A stretch of DNA of 64,000 nucleotides, taken from positions 1 through 64,000 of the forward strand of contig CAIKEH010000042.1 of assembly GCA_903826405.1 (NCBI GenBank), given 5' to 3'. This document shows positions 1 through 7,681 of the stretch, in pieces. Position 1 is the stretch's first letter, and each line of letters opens with the position of its first letter. A model generated the notes under the pieces. It was not told the DNA's origin. It ran no database searches and saw nothing but the letters and a program-made list of their open reading frames with translations. Origin of the DNA: an uncultured bacterium. Its GTDB lineage: Bacteria; Bacteroidota; Bacteroidia; Chitinophagales; Chitinophagaceae. A program made the position numbers and the translations under genes.

Positions 1-590
1 CTTTGTCTGCACAGGGTAAAATCTCTTTCCTGAACTATAAAAAGTATTATTCTGGATTGACAGGTGAGCCTACCTTCATCATCAGCTATCCTGAAGTATG
101 CTACAGTATAGCTGAGGCCATGAACAGGGGATGGGTCACTGGTTCTGCCGAAGCCTGGTACAGGAAGGGTACCGAAGCCATGTTCGGCTTCTACGGTATC
201 GTCGATGGTGGCAATAAAGTATCTTTCCGTAAATCCGATGGTAGTGGGTACGATGAGTATTCAGTAGATTTTAATTATGACAGCTATTTCAGTCAGCCTT
301 CCGTGAAATATGCCGGTGATAATGCAGATGGATTGAAACAGATCCTGCTGCAGAAATACCTTGGATTTGCTCGTAATTCCGGTCTTCAGGCTTATTATCA
401 GTGGCGCAGGACGGGCGTGCCTGAGTTCAATACTGGTCCCGGCACCGGAAATGGCGGAGTGATCCCCATGCGTTTCCAATACCCATCTAACGAAAGAAGC
501 GTGAACAAGGCGAATTATGACGCGGCTGTTTCCAGTCAGTTCGGTGGTGCTGGTGACGACATCAACCAGCTTCTTTGGATCAATAAATAG
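1..590 (+). CDS. SusD/RagB-family outer-membrane lipoprotein, C-terminal part (5' end outside the window)
   Basis: This is the last ~195 residues of a SusD-like protein; the reading frame is open to the left edge, so the true start lies outside the window and the TTG at position 3 is not a real start. Seen in the sequence: a YPEVCYSIAEAMNRGW stretch followed by an AEAWYRKG helix (TPR-like repeat region), QKYLGFARNSGLQAYYQWRR, and a tail with IPMRFQYPSNE and DDINQLLWINK, typical of the SusD-like_2 subgroup. SusD proteins cap TonB-dependent SusC channels at the cell surface and bind glycans, peptides or other oligomers; the partner susC is presumably just upstream. The substrate cannot be told from this fragment. 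A strong terminator follows, so the gene ends its own unit. Confidence 0.85.
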   Translation, partial: LSAQGKISFLNYKKYYSGLTGEPTFIISYPEVCYSIAEAMNRGWVTGSAEAWYRKGTEAMFGFYGIVDGGNKVSFRKSDGSGYDEYSVDFNYDSYFSQPSVKYAGDNADGLKQILLQKYLGFARNSGLQAYYQWRRTGVPEFNTGPGTGNGGVIPMRFQYPSNERSVNKANYDAAVSSQFGGAGDDINQLLWINK

Positions 591-612
591 GATATTTGTA
601 TTTTCAATAAAG

Positions 613-645
613 GAACGGGCTTCAAAAGGCCCGTTCTTTCTTTGC
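613..645 (+). terminator. Rho-independent terminator after the SusD-like gene
   Basis: A perfect 8-bp stem (613-620 with 629-636, GAACGGGC/GCCCGTTC), an 8-nt loop and then a T-rich run. It lies 22 bp after the stop codon at 590 and separates the uptake locus from the phosphonate genes. Confidence 0.85.
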
Positions 646-689
646 CCCATATACAGGCTACTTCTTATTGGCACCCTAAAAACAAACAC

Positions 690-1265
690 ATGACTCAACA
701 AGACGCTCAATCAGCAGCACAATCCATCATCAAGCTTTTCGAGGAACACGGGAACGATGATTATATCGGTGAGGACATTTCCCAGTTGGAACATGCTGTT
801 CAGTCTGCTCAGATGGCGGAAGATGGTGGTTATGAAGACGATGTGATCCTTGCGGCTTTCCTTCATGACATTGGCCACCTGTTGGCCAACAAGTCGGAAG
901 AGTTTTCCATGGGCGGATATGGAGCCCGCTCACATGAAAAGATCGGCGCAGATCATTTACGCCAGATGGGTCTTCCGGAAAAAGTAGCCTTGTTGGTGGA
1001 AAGCCATGTTGAAGCCAAGAGATATTTAGCTTACCGTTATCCCGAATACATGGCAGCGCTTTCCGAAGCCAGCAAGAAGACACTCGGTTACCAGGGCGGT
1101 GTGATGTCTGAAGACGAGGCTCGCGCATTTGAATCTGATCCACTTCACGAACTCAAAGTGCAGATGCGCCGCTGGGATGAAGCCGCCAAAATAGTGGGTA
1201 AGCCCATCGAAGGATGGAGGTCCTATGGCCACCTGGTCGAACGGTTCCTTAACAAGACCGCATGA
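690..1265 (+). CDS. phnZ: PhnZ-like HD-domain mixed-valent di-iron oxygenase (phosphonate C-P bond cleavage)
   Basis: 191 residues from the ATG at 690, chosen because alignment with the family begins there; an upstream in-frame start would run through the terminator region. The ligand set known from PhnZ is recognisable: Tyr25 and Glu28 in DYIGE, His35 in LEHA, His59-Asp60 in HDIGH, His82 in SHEKIGAD, His106 and Lys110 in SHVEAKRY, and Asp163 in RRWDEA. PhnZ uses O2 to split (R)-2-amino-1-hydroxyethylphosphonate into glycine and phosphate in the cytoplasm. Related enzymes such as TmpB act on trimethylated substrates, so the exact substrate is not certain. The usual partner PhnY, a 2-oxoglutarate-dependent hydroxylase that makes the hydroxylated substrate, is not in the window. 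The next genes (DUF5690 carrier, FAD oxidoreductase, later PhnW) support a phosphonate role. Confidence 0.85.
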   Translation: MTQQDAQSAAQSIIKLFEEHGNDDYIGEDISQLEHAVQSAQMAEDGGYEDDVILAAFLHDIGHLLANKSEEFSMGGYGARSHEKIGADHLRQMGLPEKVALLVESHVEAKRYLAYRYPEYMAALSEASKKTLGYQGGVMSEDEARAFESDPLHELKVQMRRWDEAAKIVGKPIEGWRSYGHLVERFLNKTA

Positions 1266-1405
1266 TCAAAGCGTGCTCGTATCGTATATGTTGAATACAT
1301 GTTGAACTCAGGCTCGATTACTAATCCGGATGTCCAGTGTGTTCTTCTTCTGATAAGATCAGTTGGTCATAGATTTATGCAAAACCAAATCATACCGTCC
1401 TTACG

Positions 1406-2704
1406 ATGAACATCACCAATCCAGGCATGCAAACGGGCAAGACAAAATCGGCACGATATGTTCAGGCGCTTTATCTGGCGGCGATCTCTTTTTTAGCCTA
1501 TGTGTCGGTTTACGGATTCCGTAAACCATTCACAGTCGCTGAATTCACGGGAGTCAAGTACTGGGGCATCAGTTACCAGACCCTATTGATCATCTCCCAG
1601 GTGATCGGTTACATGCTCAGCAAGTTCTATGGTATCGTGCTCATCAGCAGTATGAAGAAGACAGGTAGATGGAAACTGTTCGCCGGACTGATATCCGTGG
1701 CTTGGGCATGCCTTTTCCTGTTGGCCATCGTCCCTCAGCCCTGGGGAATGCTTTGCATGCTGGTGAACGGATACATGCTCGGTTTCATGTGGGGATTCGT
1801 ATTCAGTTATATTGAAGGAAGGCGCACCACGGACCTCATTGCATCTGCATTGGCAGTCAGTTTCATATTTGCCGGCGGATTCACCCGTTCCGTCGCGAAA
1901 TGGCTGCTCATCGACCTGCATGTATCCCAACAATGGATGCCCTTTCTGGCAGGTGCTTTTTTCGTACCTCCGCTGGCCTTGTTGATATACCTGTTGGAAA
2001 GAGCACCATTGCCGGATGAAGAAGATATTGCTGACCGCAGTGAAAGGTTGCCCATGACCAAAGACGACAGGAGGAACCTGATCAAAACATACGGAGCTGG
2101 TTTGATATTCATCCTCGTCACCTACGTACTGCTGACGATCATCCGCGATGTGCGGGACAGTTTCATGTCCAATATGTGGGGTGAACTGGGCCATTCAGGG
2201 GATTATGCCATATTCACTCGGACTGAGACCATAACTTCCGTCACGGTGCTGGCGATGCTCTGCCTCATGATGTTCATCAGGGACAACATGCGCGCTTTTC
2301 GGCTTACGCATATACTGATACTTGCCGGTCTATTGATTGCTGGTATATCATCTTATCTGTTCCGAAACGGCCAACTGGGCGGCGTGGCCTGGATGCAGTT
2401 GACCAGTCTTGGCCTCTATATGTCCTACATACCATACAACTGCATCTTCTTCGAGCGCATGATCGCCGCACTTCGATTGAAGGGCAATGTGGGATTCCTG
2501 ATCTATCTGGTCGATGCCTTTGGTTACATGGGAAGCCTCACGGTCATGCTGACCAAGGAAGGATTGGGTAGCGGGATGAAATGGACGCCATTCTATTCCG
2601 GGGCCGTTGTACTGTTTTCTTTGATTGGCGTGGGGGGTATCCTTTTCTCCTATTTCTATTTCGATCGCAAATATCGTTCCGCTCAAGTTTCCGTCCATGG
2701 GTGA
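1406..2704 (+). CDS. DUF5690-family MFS-like membrane transporter, probable phosphonate/organophosphonate carrier
   Basis: 432 residues with about 12 hydrophobic segments in two blocks of six, separated near residues 205-225 by a charged loop rich in Asp, Glu, Arg and Lys. This is the layout of a major-facilitator carrier. The N-terminal SVYGFRKPFTV stretch resembles the start of the organophosphate:phosphate antiporter group (GlpT-like), and the protein matches what I know as DUF5690. Inner-membrane uptake of aminoethylphosphonate or a related compound is inferred only from its position between a PhnZ-like oxygenase and a TIGR03364-type oxidoreductase. It overlaps the next gene by 8 bp, so the two are probably translated together. 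The 140 bp upstream hold a weak -7-like element (TAgaTTTA at 1370-1377). Confidence 0.75.
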   Translation: MNITNPGMQTGKTKSARYVQALYLAAISFLAYVSVYGFRKPFTVAEFTGVKYWGISYQTLLIISQVIGYMLSKFYGIVLISSMKKTGRWKLFAGLISVAWACLFLLAIVPQPWGMLCMLVNGYMLGFMWGFVFSYIEGRRTTDLIASALAVSFIFAGGFTRSVAKWLLIDLHVSQQWMPFLAGAFFVPPLALLIYLLERAPLPDEEDIADRSERLPMTKDDRRNLIKTYGAGLIFILVTYVLLTIIRDVRDSFMSNMWGELGHSGDYAIFTRTETITSVTVLAMLCLMMFIRDNMRAFRLTHILILAGLLIAGISSYLFRNGQLGGVAWMQLTSLGLYMSYIPYNCIFFERMIAALRLKGNVGFLIYLVDAFGYMGSLTVMLTKEGLGSGMKWTPFYSGAVVLFSLIGVGGILFSYFYFDRKYRSAQVSVHG

Positions 2705-3827
2705 TAAAGGCAGATCCATAGTAGTAGGTGCCGGAATCGTCGGACTGGCCATGGCCAGGTCGATGGCCATGAGGGGTTTTCAGGTGACCGTAGTCGAAAA
2801 AGGCCAAACAGCACAAGGTGCTTCTGTGCGAAATTTCGGGATGGTATGGCCCATTGCACAGGCACATGGATATCTTTACGATAGGGCTATCCGCAGCCGG
2901 GAGATATGGAAGTCGATTTGCCAATCAGCAGGTATCTGGTACGAGCAGTCGGGCAGCCTTGCCGTGTCTTATCTGGGGGAGGAAACGGCAGTGTTGGAGG
3001 AGTTCTACGAAGATGAGCACCCGTTCAGGTCATTGGCTTTGCTCAACCCGAAAGAAGTGTTGGAGAAATGCCCGGCGGTCAATCCGGCGGGATTGCTGAA
3101 AGGTCTTTACAGTGGTGAAGAAATGATCGTAGACCCGCGAGAGGCCATCGCCAAAATTCCCTTGTACTTGAAGGAGCAATGGGAAGTGAACTTCGTTTTT
3201 GGGAAGACCGCCGTGGAAGTACGGGAACAGAAAGTTATCCTTGCGGACGGCCAGGTTCTTGAAGCCGACCAGATCATCATATGTCCCGGTGCAGATCTGG
3301 AAACACTTTTCCCGGAGCAATTCCATTCGAATCCCTTGACTAATTGCAAACTGCAGATGATGCGGCTAGAGGCTCAACCCAAGGGATGGAGGATGGGGCC
3401 TGCATTATTTGCTGGCCTATCACTCACGCATTACAACAGTTTCCTCCAGACATCTTCAGCACAGGCATTGCAGACCTATTTTGAGGCTGCTTATCCCGAT
3501 CATGTGAAATGGGGCATACATGTTATGGTCAGTCAGAATGGTGTGGGTGAGTTGACCGTTGGCGATTCTCATGAATATGGGCGTTCGCATGACCCGTTCG
3601 ACAAGGCATTCATAAATGGGCTGATTCTGGAATACATGAGCAGGTTCGCGAGATTCCCAACCGAAAGGATCATCGCCACTTGGCATGGTTATTATCCTAA
3701 AATGACAGATGGAAGTCCAGATCTGATCCTGGAACCGCTCCCCGGAGTGCTGATCATCAATGGTGTCGGTGGTGCAGGCATGACCTATTCTTTCGGACTG
3801 GCGGAAGAGATCTGCTCTGCTTGGTGA
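2697..3827 (+). CDS. FAD-dependent oxidoreductase, TIGR03364 / PbfD-like (aminoethylphosphonate or N-methyl-AEP oxidation)
   Basis: 376 residues from the ATG at 2697, which overlaps the DUF5690 gene by 8 bp and places the dinucleotide-binding motif VVGAGIVGLAMA directly at the N-terminus, followed by VTVVEKG about 25 residues later. This is a DAO-type (glycine/sarcosine oxidase fold) flavoprotein. The C-terminal INGVGGAGMTYSFGLAEEI is the usual FAD-contacting segment of the fold. TIGR03364 members recur in phosphonate operons; characterised enzymes of this group oxidise N-methyl-aminoethylphosphonate, and some oxidise aminoethylphosphonate itself, to phosphonoacetaldehyde. That fits here beside PhnZ, DUF5690 and PhnW, but the substrate is inferred. 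Expected to be cytoplasmic; no signal peptide is seen. Confidence 0.8.
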   Translation: MGDKGRSIVVGAGIVGLAMARSMAMRGFQVTVVEKGQTAQGASVRNFGMVWPIAQAHGYLYDRAIRSREIWKSICQSAGIWYEQSGSLAVSYLGEETAVLEEFYEDEHPFRSLALLNPKEVLEKCPAVNPAGLLKGLYSGEEMIVDPREAIAKIPLYLKEQWEVNFVFGKTAVEVREQKVILADGQVLEADQIIICPGADLETLFPEQFHSNPLTNCKLQMMRLEAQPKGWRMGPALFAGLSLTHYNSFLQTSSAQALQTYFEAAYPDHVKWGIHVMVSQNGVGELTVGDSHEYGRSHDPFDKAFINGLILEYMSRFARFPTERIIATWHGYYPKMTDGSPDLILEPLPGVLIINGVGGAGMTYSFGLAEEICSAW

Positions 3828-3842
3828 AGGCCCATAAATGCG

Positions 3843-3881
3843 ACACCCCCTGGTGGAAACCGGGGGTGTGCTTTCAGGTTT
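3843..3881 (+). terminator. Hairpin after the phosphonate oxidoreductase gene
   Basis: A GC-rich 8-bp stem (3843-3850 with 3862-3869, ACACCCCC/GGGGGTGT) begins 16 bp after the stop codon. The T-tract is weak (scattered T to 3881), so termination may be partial. It marks the probable end of the 690-3827 transcription unit. Confidence 0.6.
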
Positions 3882-4096
3882 TACCCTGAGTGACCCTTGC
3901 TTATGTACCCAAACTATTGCATGTCAAATGAACGAATACTTGGTTATGGGAATAAGACTTTAGGGTTAAAGATTAATGAATTCTCTTTTCATCCCGGATC
4001 CTTCAACGGATCGCATGAAATGATTGGAGATATTACATTACAGCGATGGATTCATCTCCATATTCTGAATAGTGGATACGATAAAATAAAAATACC

Positions 4097-4930
4097 ATGA
4101 GCAGTAGAAGGGAGTTCTTGAGTTTCACCATGAGGAATGCATTGCTCCTCACGACGACCCGGCAGTTGCTTCCTTTGGCTGATGCTTTTAGTGGTATCCC
4201 GTCAGCATCTAATTTGGCATTGCGGTTCGGTGTGGTCTCGGATGGACATTACGGCCAAGAGCAGACGGATTATCAGATGAAACATGATCTGGTCATTGGA
4301 GCACTGAATCGGGAAAAACACAATAGGAGGCTGGATTTTTCTTTTGTGAATGGAGATTTGTTCCACAATGATCCCAAACAGCTTCTTCCCGTCAAAAAGG
4401 CCTGGTCAGCATTGCAGATGCCGTGGTTCGTATCCCATGGCAACCATGATCAGGTCAGTGAGTTTGAATGGGAAAATGCATTCGGAAGGGCATGGAACTA
4501 TGGCTTTGAAAAATCGGGTTGCGGATTCGTTGTCCTGAATACAGCGTCAAACGAAGGTGAATATACATGCCCGGATCCCAGCACCACAAGGGCATTGCTC
4601 CGTGAGTATGCACATCAGGAAAATTTGTTCGTTTTCATGCATATCACTCCTCGAAAATGGACTCGAGCGGGTATAGACTGCCCCCAAATAGTCGAACTGT
4701 TCAACGAACAAAAAAACTTGCGGGCGGTCTTCCACGGTCATGACCATGATGTGGAAGGTGGCATGATGAAAGATGGCATATCCTATCTCTTCGACGCTCA
4801 TGTGGCAGGGAACTGGGGTTTGCCTTATACTGGCTATCGCATCGTTGAGATCATGAAGGACGGCAACATACTCACTTATCAGATGAATGCGGACACGGGC
4901 AAAGAAGTGAATCGTTTCGGATTGTCCTGA
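4097..4930 (+). CDS. Calcineurin-like metallophosphoesterase, Tat-type exported
   Basis: 277 residues. The N-terminus has SSRREFLSF followed by a moderately hydrophobic stretch, a Tat-like signal (two Arg, then F/L), which suggests export of a folded metalloenzyme. The metallophosphatase signature blocks are present in order: VSDGHYG (metal ligands Asp and His), NGDLFHND, VSHGNHDQ (Asn-His) and HGHDHDVEGG near the C-terminus. Such enzymes hydrolyse phosphomonoesters, phosphodiesters or nucleotides with a di-metal centre. Its position between phosphonate genes and a glycerophosphodiesterase suggests release of phosphate or of a phosphorus-containing building block outside the cytoplasm; the substrate is not known. 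The 269-bp region before it holds no convincing gene or consensus promoter. Confidence 0.8.
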   Translation: MSSRREFLSFTMRNALLLTTTRQLLPLADAFSGIPSASNLALRFGVVSDGHYGQEQTDYQMKHDLVIGALNREKHNRRLDFSFVNGDLFHNDPKQLLPVKKAWSALQMPWFVSHGNHDQVSEFEWENAFGRAWNYGFEKSGCGFVVLNTASNEGEYTCPDPSTTRALLREYAHQENLFVFMHITPRKWTRAGIDCPQIVELFNEQKNLRAVFHGHDHDVEGGMMKDGISYLFDAHVAGNWGLPYTGYRIVEIMKDGNILTYQMNADTGKEVNRFGLS

Positions 4931-5154
4931 ACTGTTTTAGCGTGGGCATAAACTTATCGATTGAAAACATAGTGCTGGTTTTGCATAGGTTTCCGATCTG
5001 GCCATGGGAGAAATGAACCGTTTCGGGGAGGTTATCCACATAAGGCGAAAAGGGAGTTTTGTTGATTAATGATTTGTTCATGAGGGTTTACATTCAAGTT
5101 CATGAAGAATGATTTAGTTGCACTGGTTTTAATGAAATAAAAGGGTTAACGAAC

Positions 5155-5180
5155 GAGGGGGGATTTCTATCCCTCTTTTC
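5155..5180 (+). promoter_or_regulatory. Terminator-like hairpin just upstream of the glycerophosphodiesterase gene
   Basis: GAGGG (5155-5159) pairs with CCCTC (5171-5175), extended by AT/AT with a short G bulge, and is followed by TTTT. It ends about 14 bp before the ATG at 5194, so it may be the terminator of the preceding metallophosphoesterase transcript or a leader structure of the next gene. The rest of 4931-5154 shows no gene. Confidence 0.4.
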
Positions 5181-5193
5181 ATTGAATGACATC

Positions 5194-6117
5194 ATGGAAC
5201 ACGCATCAAGGCAGAAAAGGAGCACATACATCGATCTCTTGAAGGTAGAGTCACCTTTTCCTCGTACTATTCTATTGGCCATTATGCTAACAGGCATCTG
5301 GTATTCTCTCCGATCCGCACTCATGGAGTCGAATCAACATCGCAAAAGTGATTTGACAGAATTTTCATCAAAGGACAGTTTGGCACCTTTGCCTGCATCG
5401 GACCATCGATTCATCATCATTGCACATCGGGGTGATCATGTAGTTGCACCGGAGAACAGCCTCCAGGCTTTGGATAGCGCCTTGGCACATGGTGTCGATT
5501 ATGTGGAAATTGACCTGCGGACAAGTCAGGACAGTGTCCTGTACATCATGCATGATGAATCGGTGAACAGGACGACCACGGGCAAGGGTTTGCTCAGGCG
5601 CATGCCGGCAATTGATCTGGATACCTGCCATTTGAGGAATAGCCGAGAGACCATACCTCGTTTATCCAAGTACCTTGAGAAATGCGGACGACGAATGAAC
5701 ATTTATCTGGATTTCAAGGATGCTGATGTCCGGCAGACTTTGAAGATGCTTGATGAATACCGGATGAGGAACCACATTTTGGTCTATATCAATTCCTACA
5801 CTCAATATGCGGAATGGAGAAAATGGTCCCCTGAAACACCGGTCATCGTCAGCCTCCCCGGGCATATCAAAGATTCCCCGGGGATGAAAGAGTTTCTTGA
5901 TAAATACCCTGCAGAGGTCCTTGATGGAGGGCATGATGAATACGAACCAGCCATGGTTGAATATGCCGAATCAAAAGGCATACGCGTTTGGCCCGATATT
6001 CAGGGAAGCAATGAGGAAAAGGATTGGGAAACTGCAATAAGGAAAGGATTCACCGGCCTGCAAACGGATCATCCGGAGAATTTGGCCCGTTGGCTGCATG
6101 ACAAAGGATTGAGGTGA
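5194..6117 (+). CDS. Glycerophosphodiester phosphodiesterase, membrane-anchored
   Basis: 307 residues from the ATG at 5194; a TTG 12 bp upstream in the same frame is a less likely start. Residues ~22-45 form a single hydrophobic segment, so the enzyme is probably anchored in the inner membrane with its catalytic domain in the periplasm. The GDPD catalytic motifs are clear: IIAHRGDHVVAPENS (catalytic His, substrate-binding Arg), DYVEIDLRTSQD (metal-binding Glu and Asp) and MHDESVNRTTTGKG (second catalytic His). Family members hydrolyse deacylated phospholipids to glycerol-3-phosphate and an alcohol. It lies inside the phosphonate/phosphoester block, which fits scavenging of organic phosphorus. 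It converges on the small gene at 6121-6405 with a 3-bp gap. Confidence 0.85.
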   Translation: MEHASRQKRSTYIDLLKVESPFPRTILLAIMLTGIWYSLRSALMESNQHRKSDLTEFSSKDSLAPLPASDHRFIIIAHRGDHVVAPENSLQALDSALAHGVDYVEIDLRTSQDSVLYIMHDESVNRTTTGKGLLRRMPAIDLDTCHLRNSRETIPRLSKYLEKCGRRMNIYLDFKDADVRQTLKMLDEYRMRNHILVYINSYTQYAEWRKWSPETPVIVSLPGHIKDSPGMKEFLDKYPAEVLDGGHDEYEPAMVEYAESKGIRVWPDIQGSNEEKDWETAIRKGFTGLQTDHPENLARWLHDKGLR

Positions 6118-6120
6118 ATA

Positions 6121-6405
6121 TCATTTTGCTTTCAATCCTTCCAGGAATGGTTGGATCCTCAATTCGTCCTCATGTCCCTGATTCGATCGGATGAAGTCGG
6201 TCGCATATTGCCACCATTCATCAAAAGACCTATGATCAAGCATGGCTTCCTCACCTCTCAGGCTAATGCGATACATCTTTTCTACTTTGGTGATAATGCC
6301 TTCCCAGGGTTCGGCATGGGAATTATACCGGACGGGAGCCTTTGGTAGTTGGAAAGTATCCTGCATGATTTCTGTTTTCTTGTATTCATCCCAAAATCCT
6401 GCCAT
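6121..6405 (-). CDS. Small hypothetical protein (94 aa)
   Basis: A 94-residue reading frame read leftward that fills the space between the glycerophosphodiesterase and phnW. It has an ordinary soluble composition, rich in Trp, Glu and Lys, with FDEWWQYATDFIRSNQG near residues 60-75, and no signal peptide or membrane segment. A second Met at residue 15 is an alternative start. I do not recognise a family. Reasons to accept it are the lack of any competing frame and its non-overlapping, tight convergent packing; reasons for doubt are its length and the lack of a consensus promoter in the 157 bp between it and phnW. Confidence 0.5.
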   Translation of the reverse strand: MAGFWDEYKKTEIMQDTFQLPKAPVRYNSHAEPWEGIITKVEKMYRISLRGEEAMLDHRSFDEWWQYATDFIRSNQGHEDELRIQPFLEGLKAK

Positions 6406-6562
6406 TTGTTGATGAGCGGCGTTAAATCCCTGTGAAGACTTTTATGGATTTTTCACGGGTTATATGGAAGGGAAAGATCCTTGGCGTATCATTGCGGGAT
6501 CATTAAATCTTTGGAAGCGGGACCTCGCTTGCACGCTTCGATTCAATTTTTAAAATGTGCGT

Positions 6563-7675
6563 ATGGGTGACAGAAAACTGCTTTTCACGCCTGGGCCATT
6601 GACCACATCGCGGACCGTGAAGGAAGCCATGTTGGAGGATGTAGGCTCGCGCGACCGTCTATTCATAGATACGGTCAAGGAGATCCGTCAGGAACTTTTG
6701 AGGATAGGCCATGTTACCAAAGAGGAAGGTTATGAGGCAGTGATCATACAGGGATCGGGAACTTTCGGCGTGGAAAGTGTGATCAGCAGTGCCATAGGGC
6801 GCGATGATCATCTCATGGTCCTGGTTAACGGTGCATATGGTGAACGCATCGTCAAAATGGCCAAGGTCCATGGCATACCTGTCACACCGCTACTGTTCGG
6901 TGAAAACGAGAGGGTGGATCCCGTTGTAGTGGACCGGGCTCTTTCCGATGCGAAAGATGTGACCCATGTGGCATGTATCCATTGTGAAACGACAACAGGC
7001 CTCATAAACCCGATCGAAGAAGTAGGGGCAGTATGCAAAAATCAGGGCAGGTCTTTCATCGTGGATGCCATGAGCAGTTTCGGAGGTATGCACATTCATA
7101 TGGGGGAAACCCGTGCCGACTTTCTCCTTTCTTCTTCCAATAAATGCATTGAAGGTGTGCCGGGTTTTGCGTTCGCAATATGCAGAAAGGAGGCTTTGGG
7201 ATCCTGCAAAGGAAAGGCAAGGACCTTGAGCCTCGACCTGTTCGGGCAGTGGGAAGGTCTGGAGAATGCCGGTCAGTTCCGCTTCACTCCACCGACACTG
7301 AGCCTGATGGCATTCCGGCAGGCACTTCGGGAACTGGAAGTGGAAGGCGGCATACCGGCAAGGGAATCCCGTTATCGGAACAACAAGTCGATATTGGACA
7401 AAGGCATGGCAGAACTTGGTTTCAAGGCCTATCTGGATCCCTCCATCCAGGGACATATCATTTCCTCATTCCTTTATCCTGAAGATCCGGCGTTCGATTT
7501 CGAACATTTCTATGACGCCTTGAATGCGGTTGGATTTGTGATCTATCCGGGCAAATTGAGTAAGGCAAGTGCTTTCCGTATAGGCAATATCGGGCAGATA
7601 TTCCCTGATGATATCCGGGGCCTGATCAGGGCAATAGGGGAGTATGTGAGAAAAGAAAATATCCGGATGGGTTGA
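6563..7675 (+). CDS. phnW: 2-aminoethylphosphonate--pyruvate aminotransferase
   Basis: 370 residues from the ATG at 6563; a GTG 6 bp upstream is an alternative. This is a class V, PLP-dependent aminotransferase: LLFTPGPLTTS at the N-terminus, VIIQGSGTFGVESV, HCETTTGLINPI, the cofactor Asp in FIVDAMSSFGG, and the PLP-binding Lys in SSSNKCIEGVPGF, all characteristic of PhnW. It converts 2-aminoethylphosphonate and pyruvate into phosphonoacetaldehyde and alanine in the cytoplasm. Normally PhnX (phosphonoacetaldehyde hydrolase) or a dehydrogenase plus PhnA takes the product further; none of these is in the window. It ends 6 bp before the convergent sensor kinase gene. Confidence 0.92.
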   Translation: MGDRKLLFTPGPLTTSRTVKEAMLEDVGSRDRLFIDTVKEIRQELLRIGHVTKEEGYEAVIIQGSGTFGVESVISSAIGRDDHLMVLVNGAYGERIVKMAKVHGIPVTPLLFGENERVDPVVVDRALSDAKDVTHVACIHCETTTGLINPIEEVGAVCKNQGRSFIVDAMSSFGGMHIHMGETRADFLLSSSNKCIEGVPGFAFAICRKEALGSCKGKARTLSLDLFGQWEGLENAGQFRFTPPTLSLMAFRQALRELEVEGGIPARESRYRNNKSILDKGMAELGFKAYLDPSIQGHIISSFLYPEDPAFDFEHFYDALNAVGFVIYPGKLSKASAFRIGNIGQIFPDDIRGLIRAIGEYVRKENIRMG

Positions 7676-7681
7676 GCGGGC

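Noticed and set aside
1583-2194. 203-codon frame opposite the DUF5690 carrier
   Set aside because: Antisense to a membrane protein; Gln-, His- and Asp-rich composition is typical of complementary-strand artefacts.
3897-4100. 67-codon open frame before the metallophosphoesterase gene
   Set aside because: No recognisable start context or composition, and it overlaps the start of a well-supported gene; probably chance.
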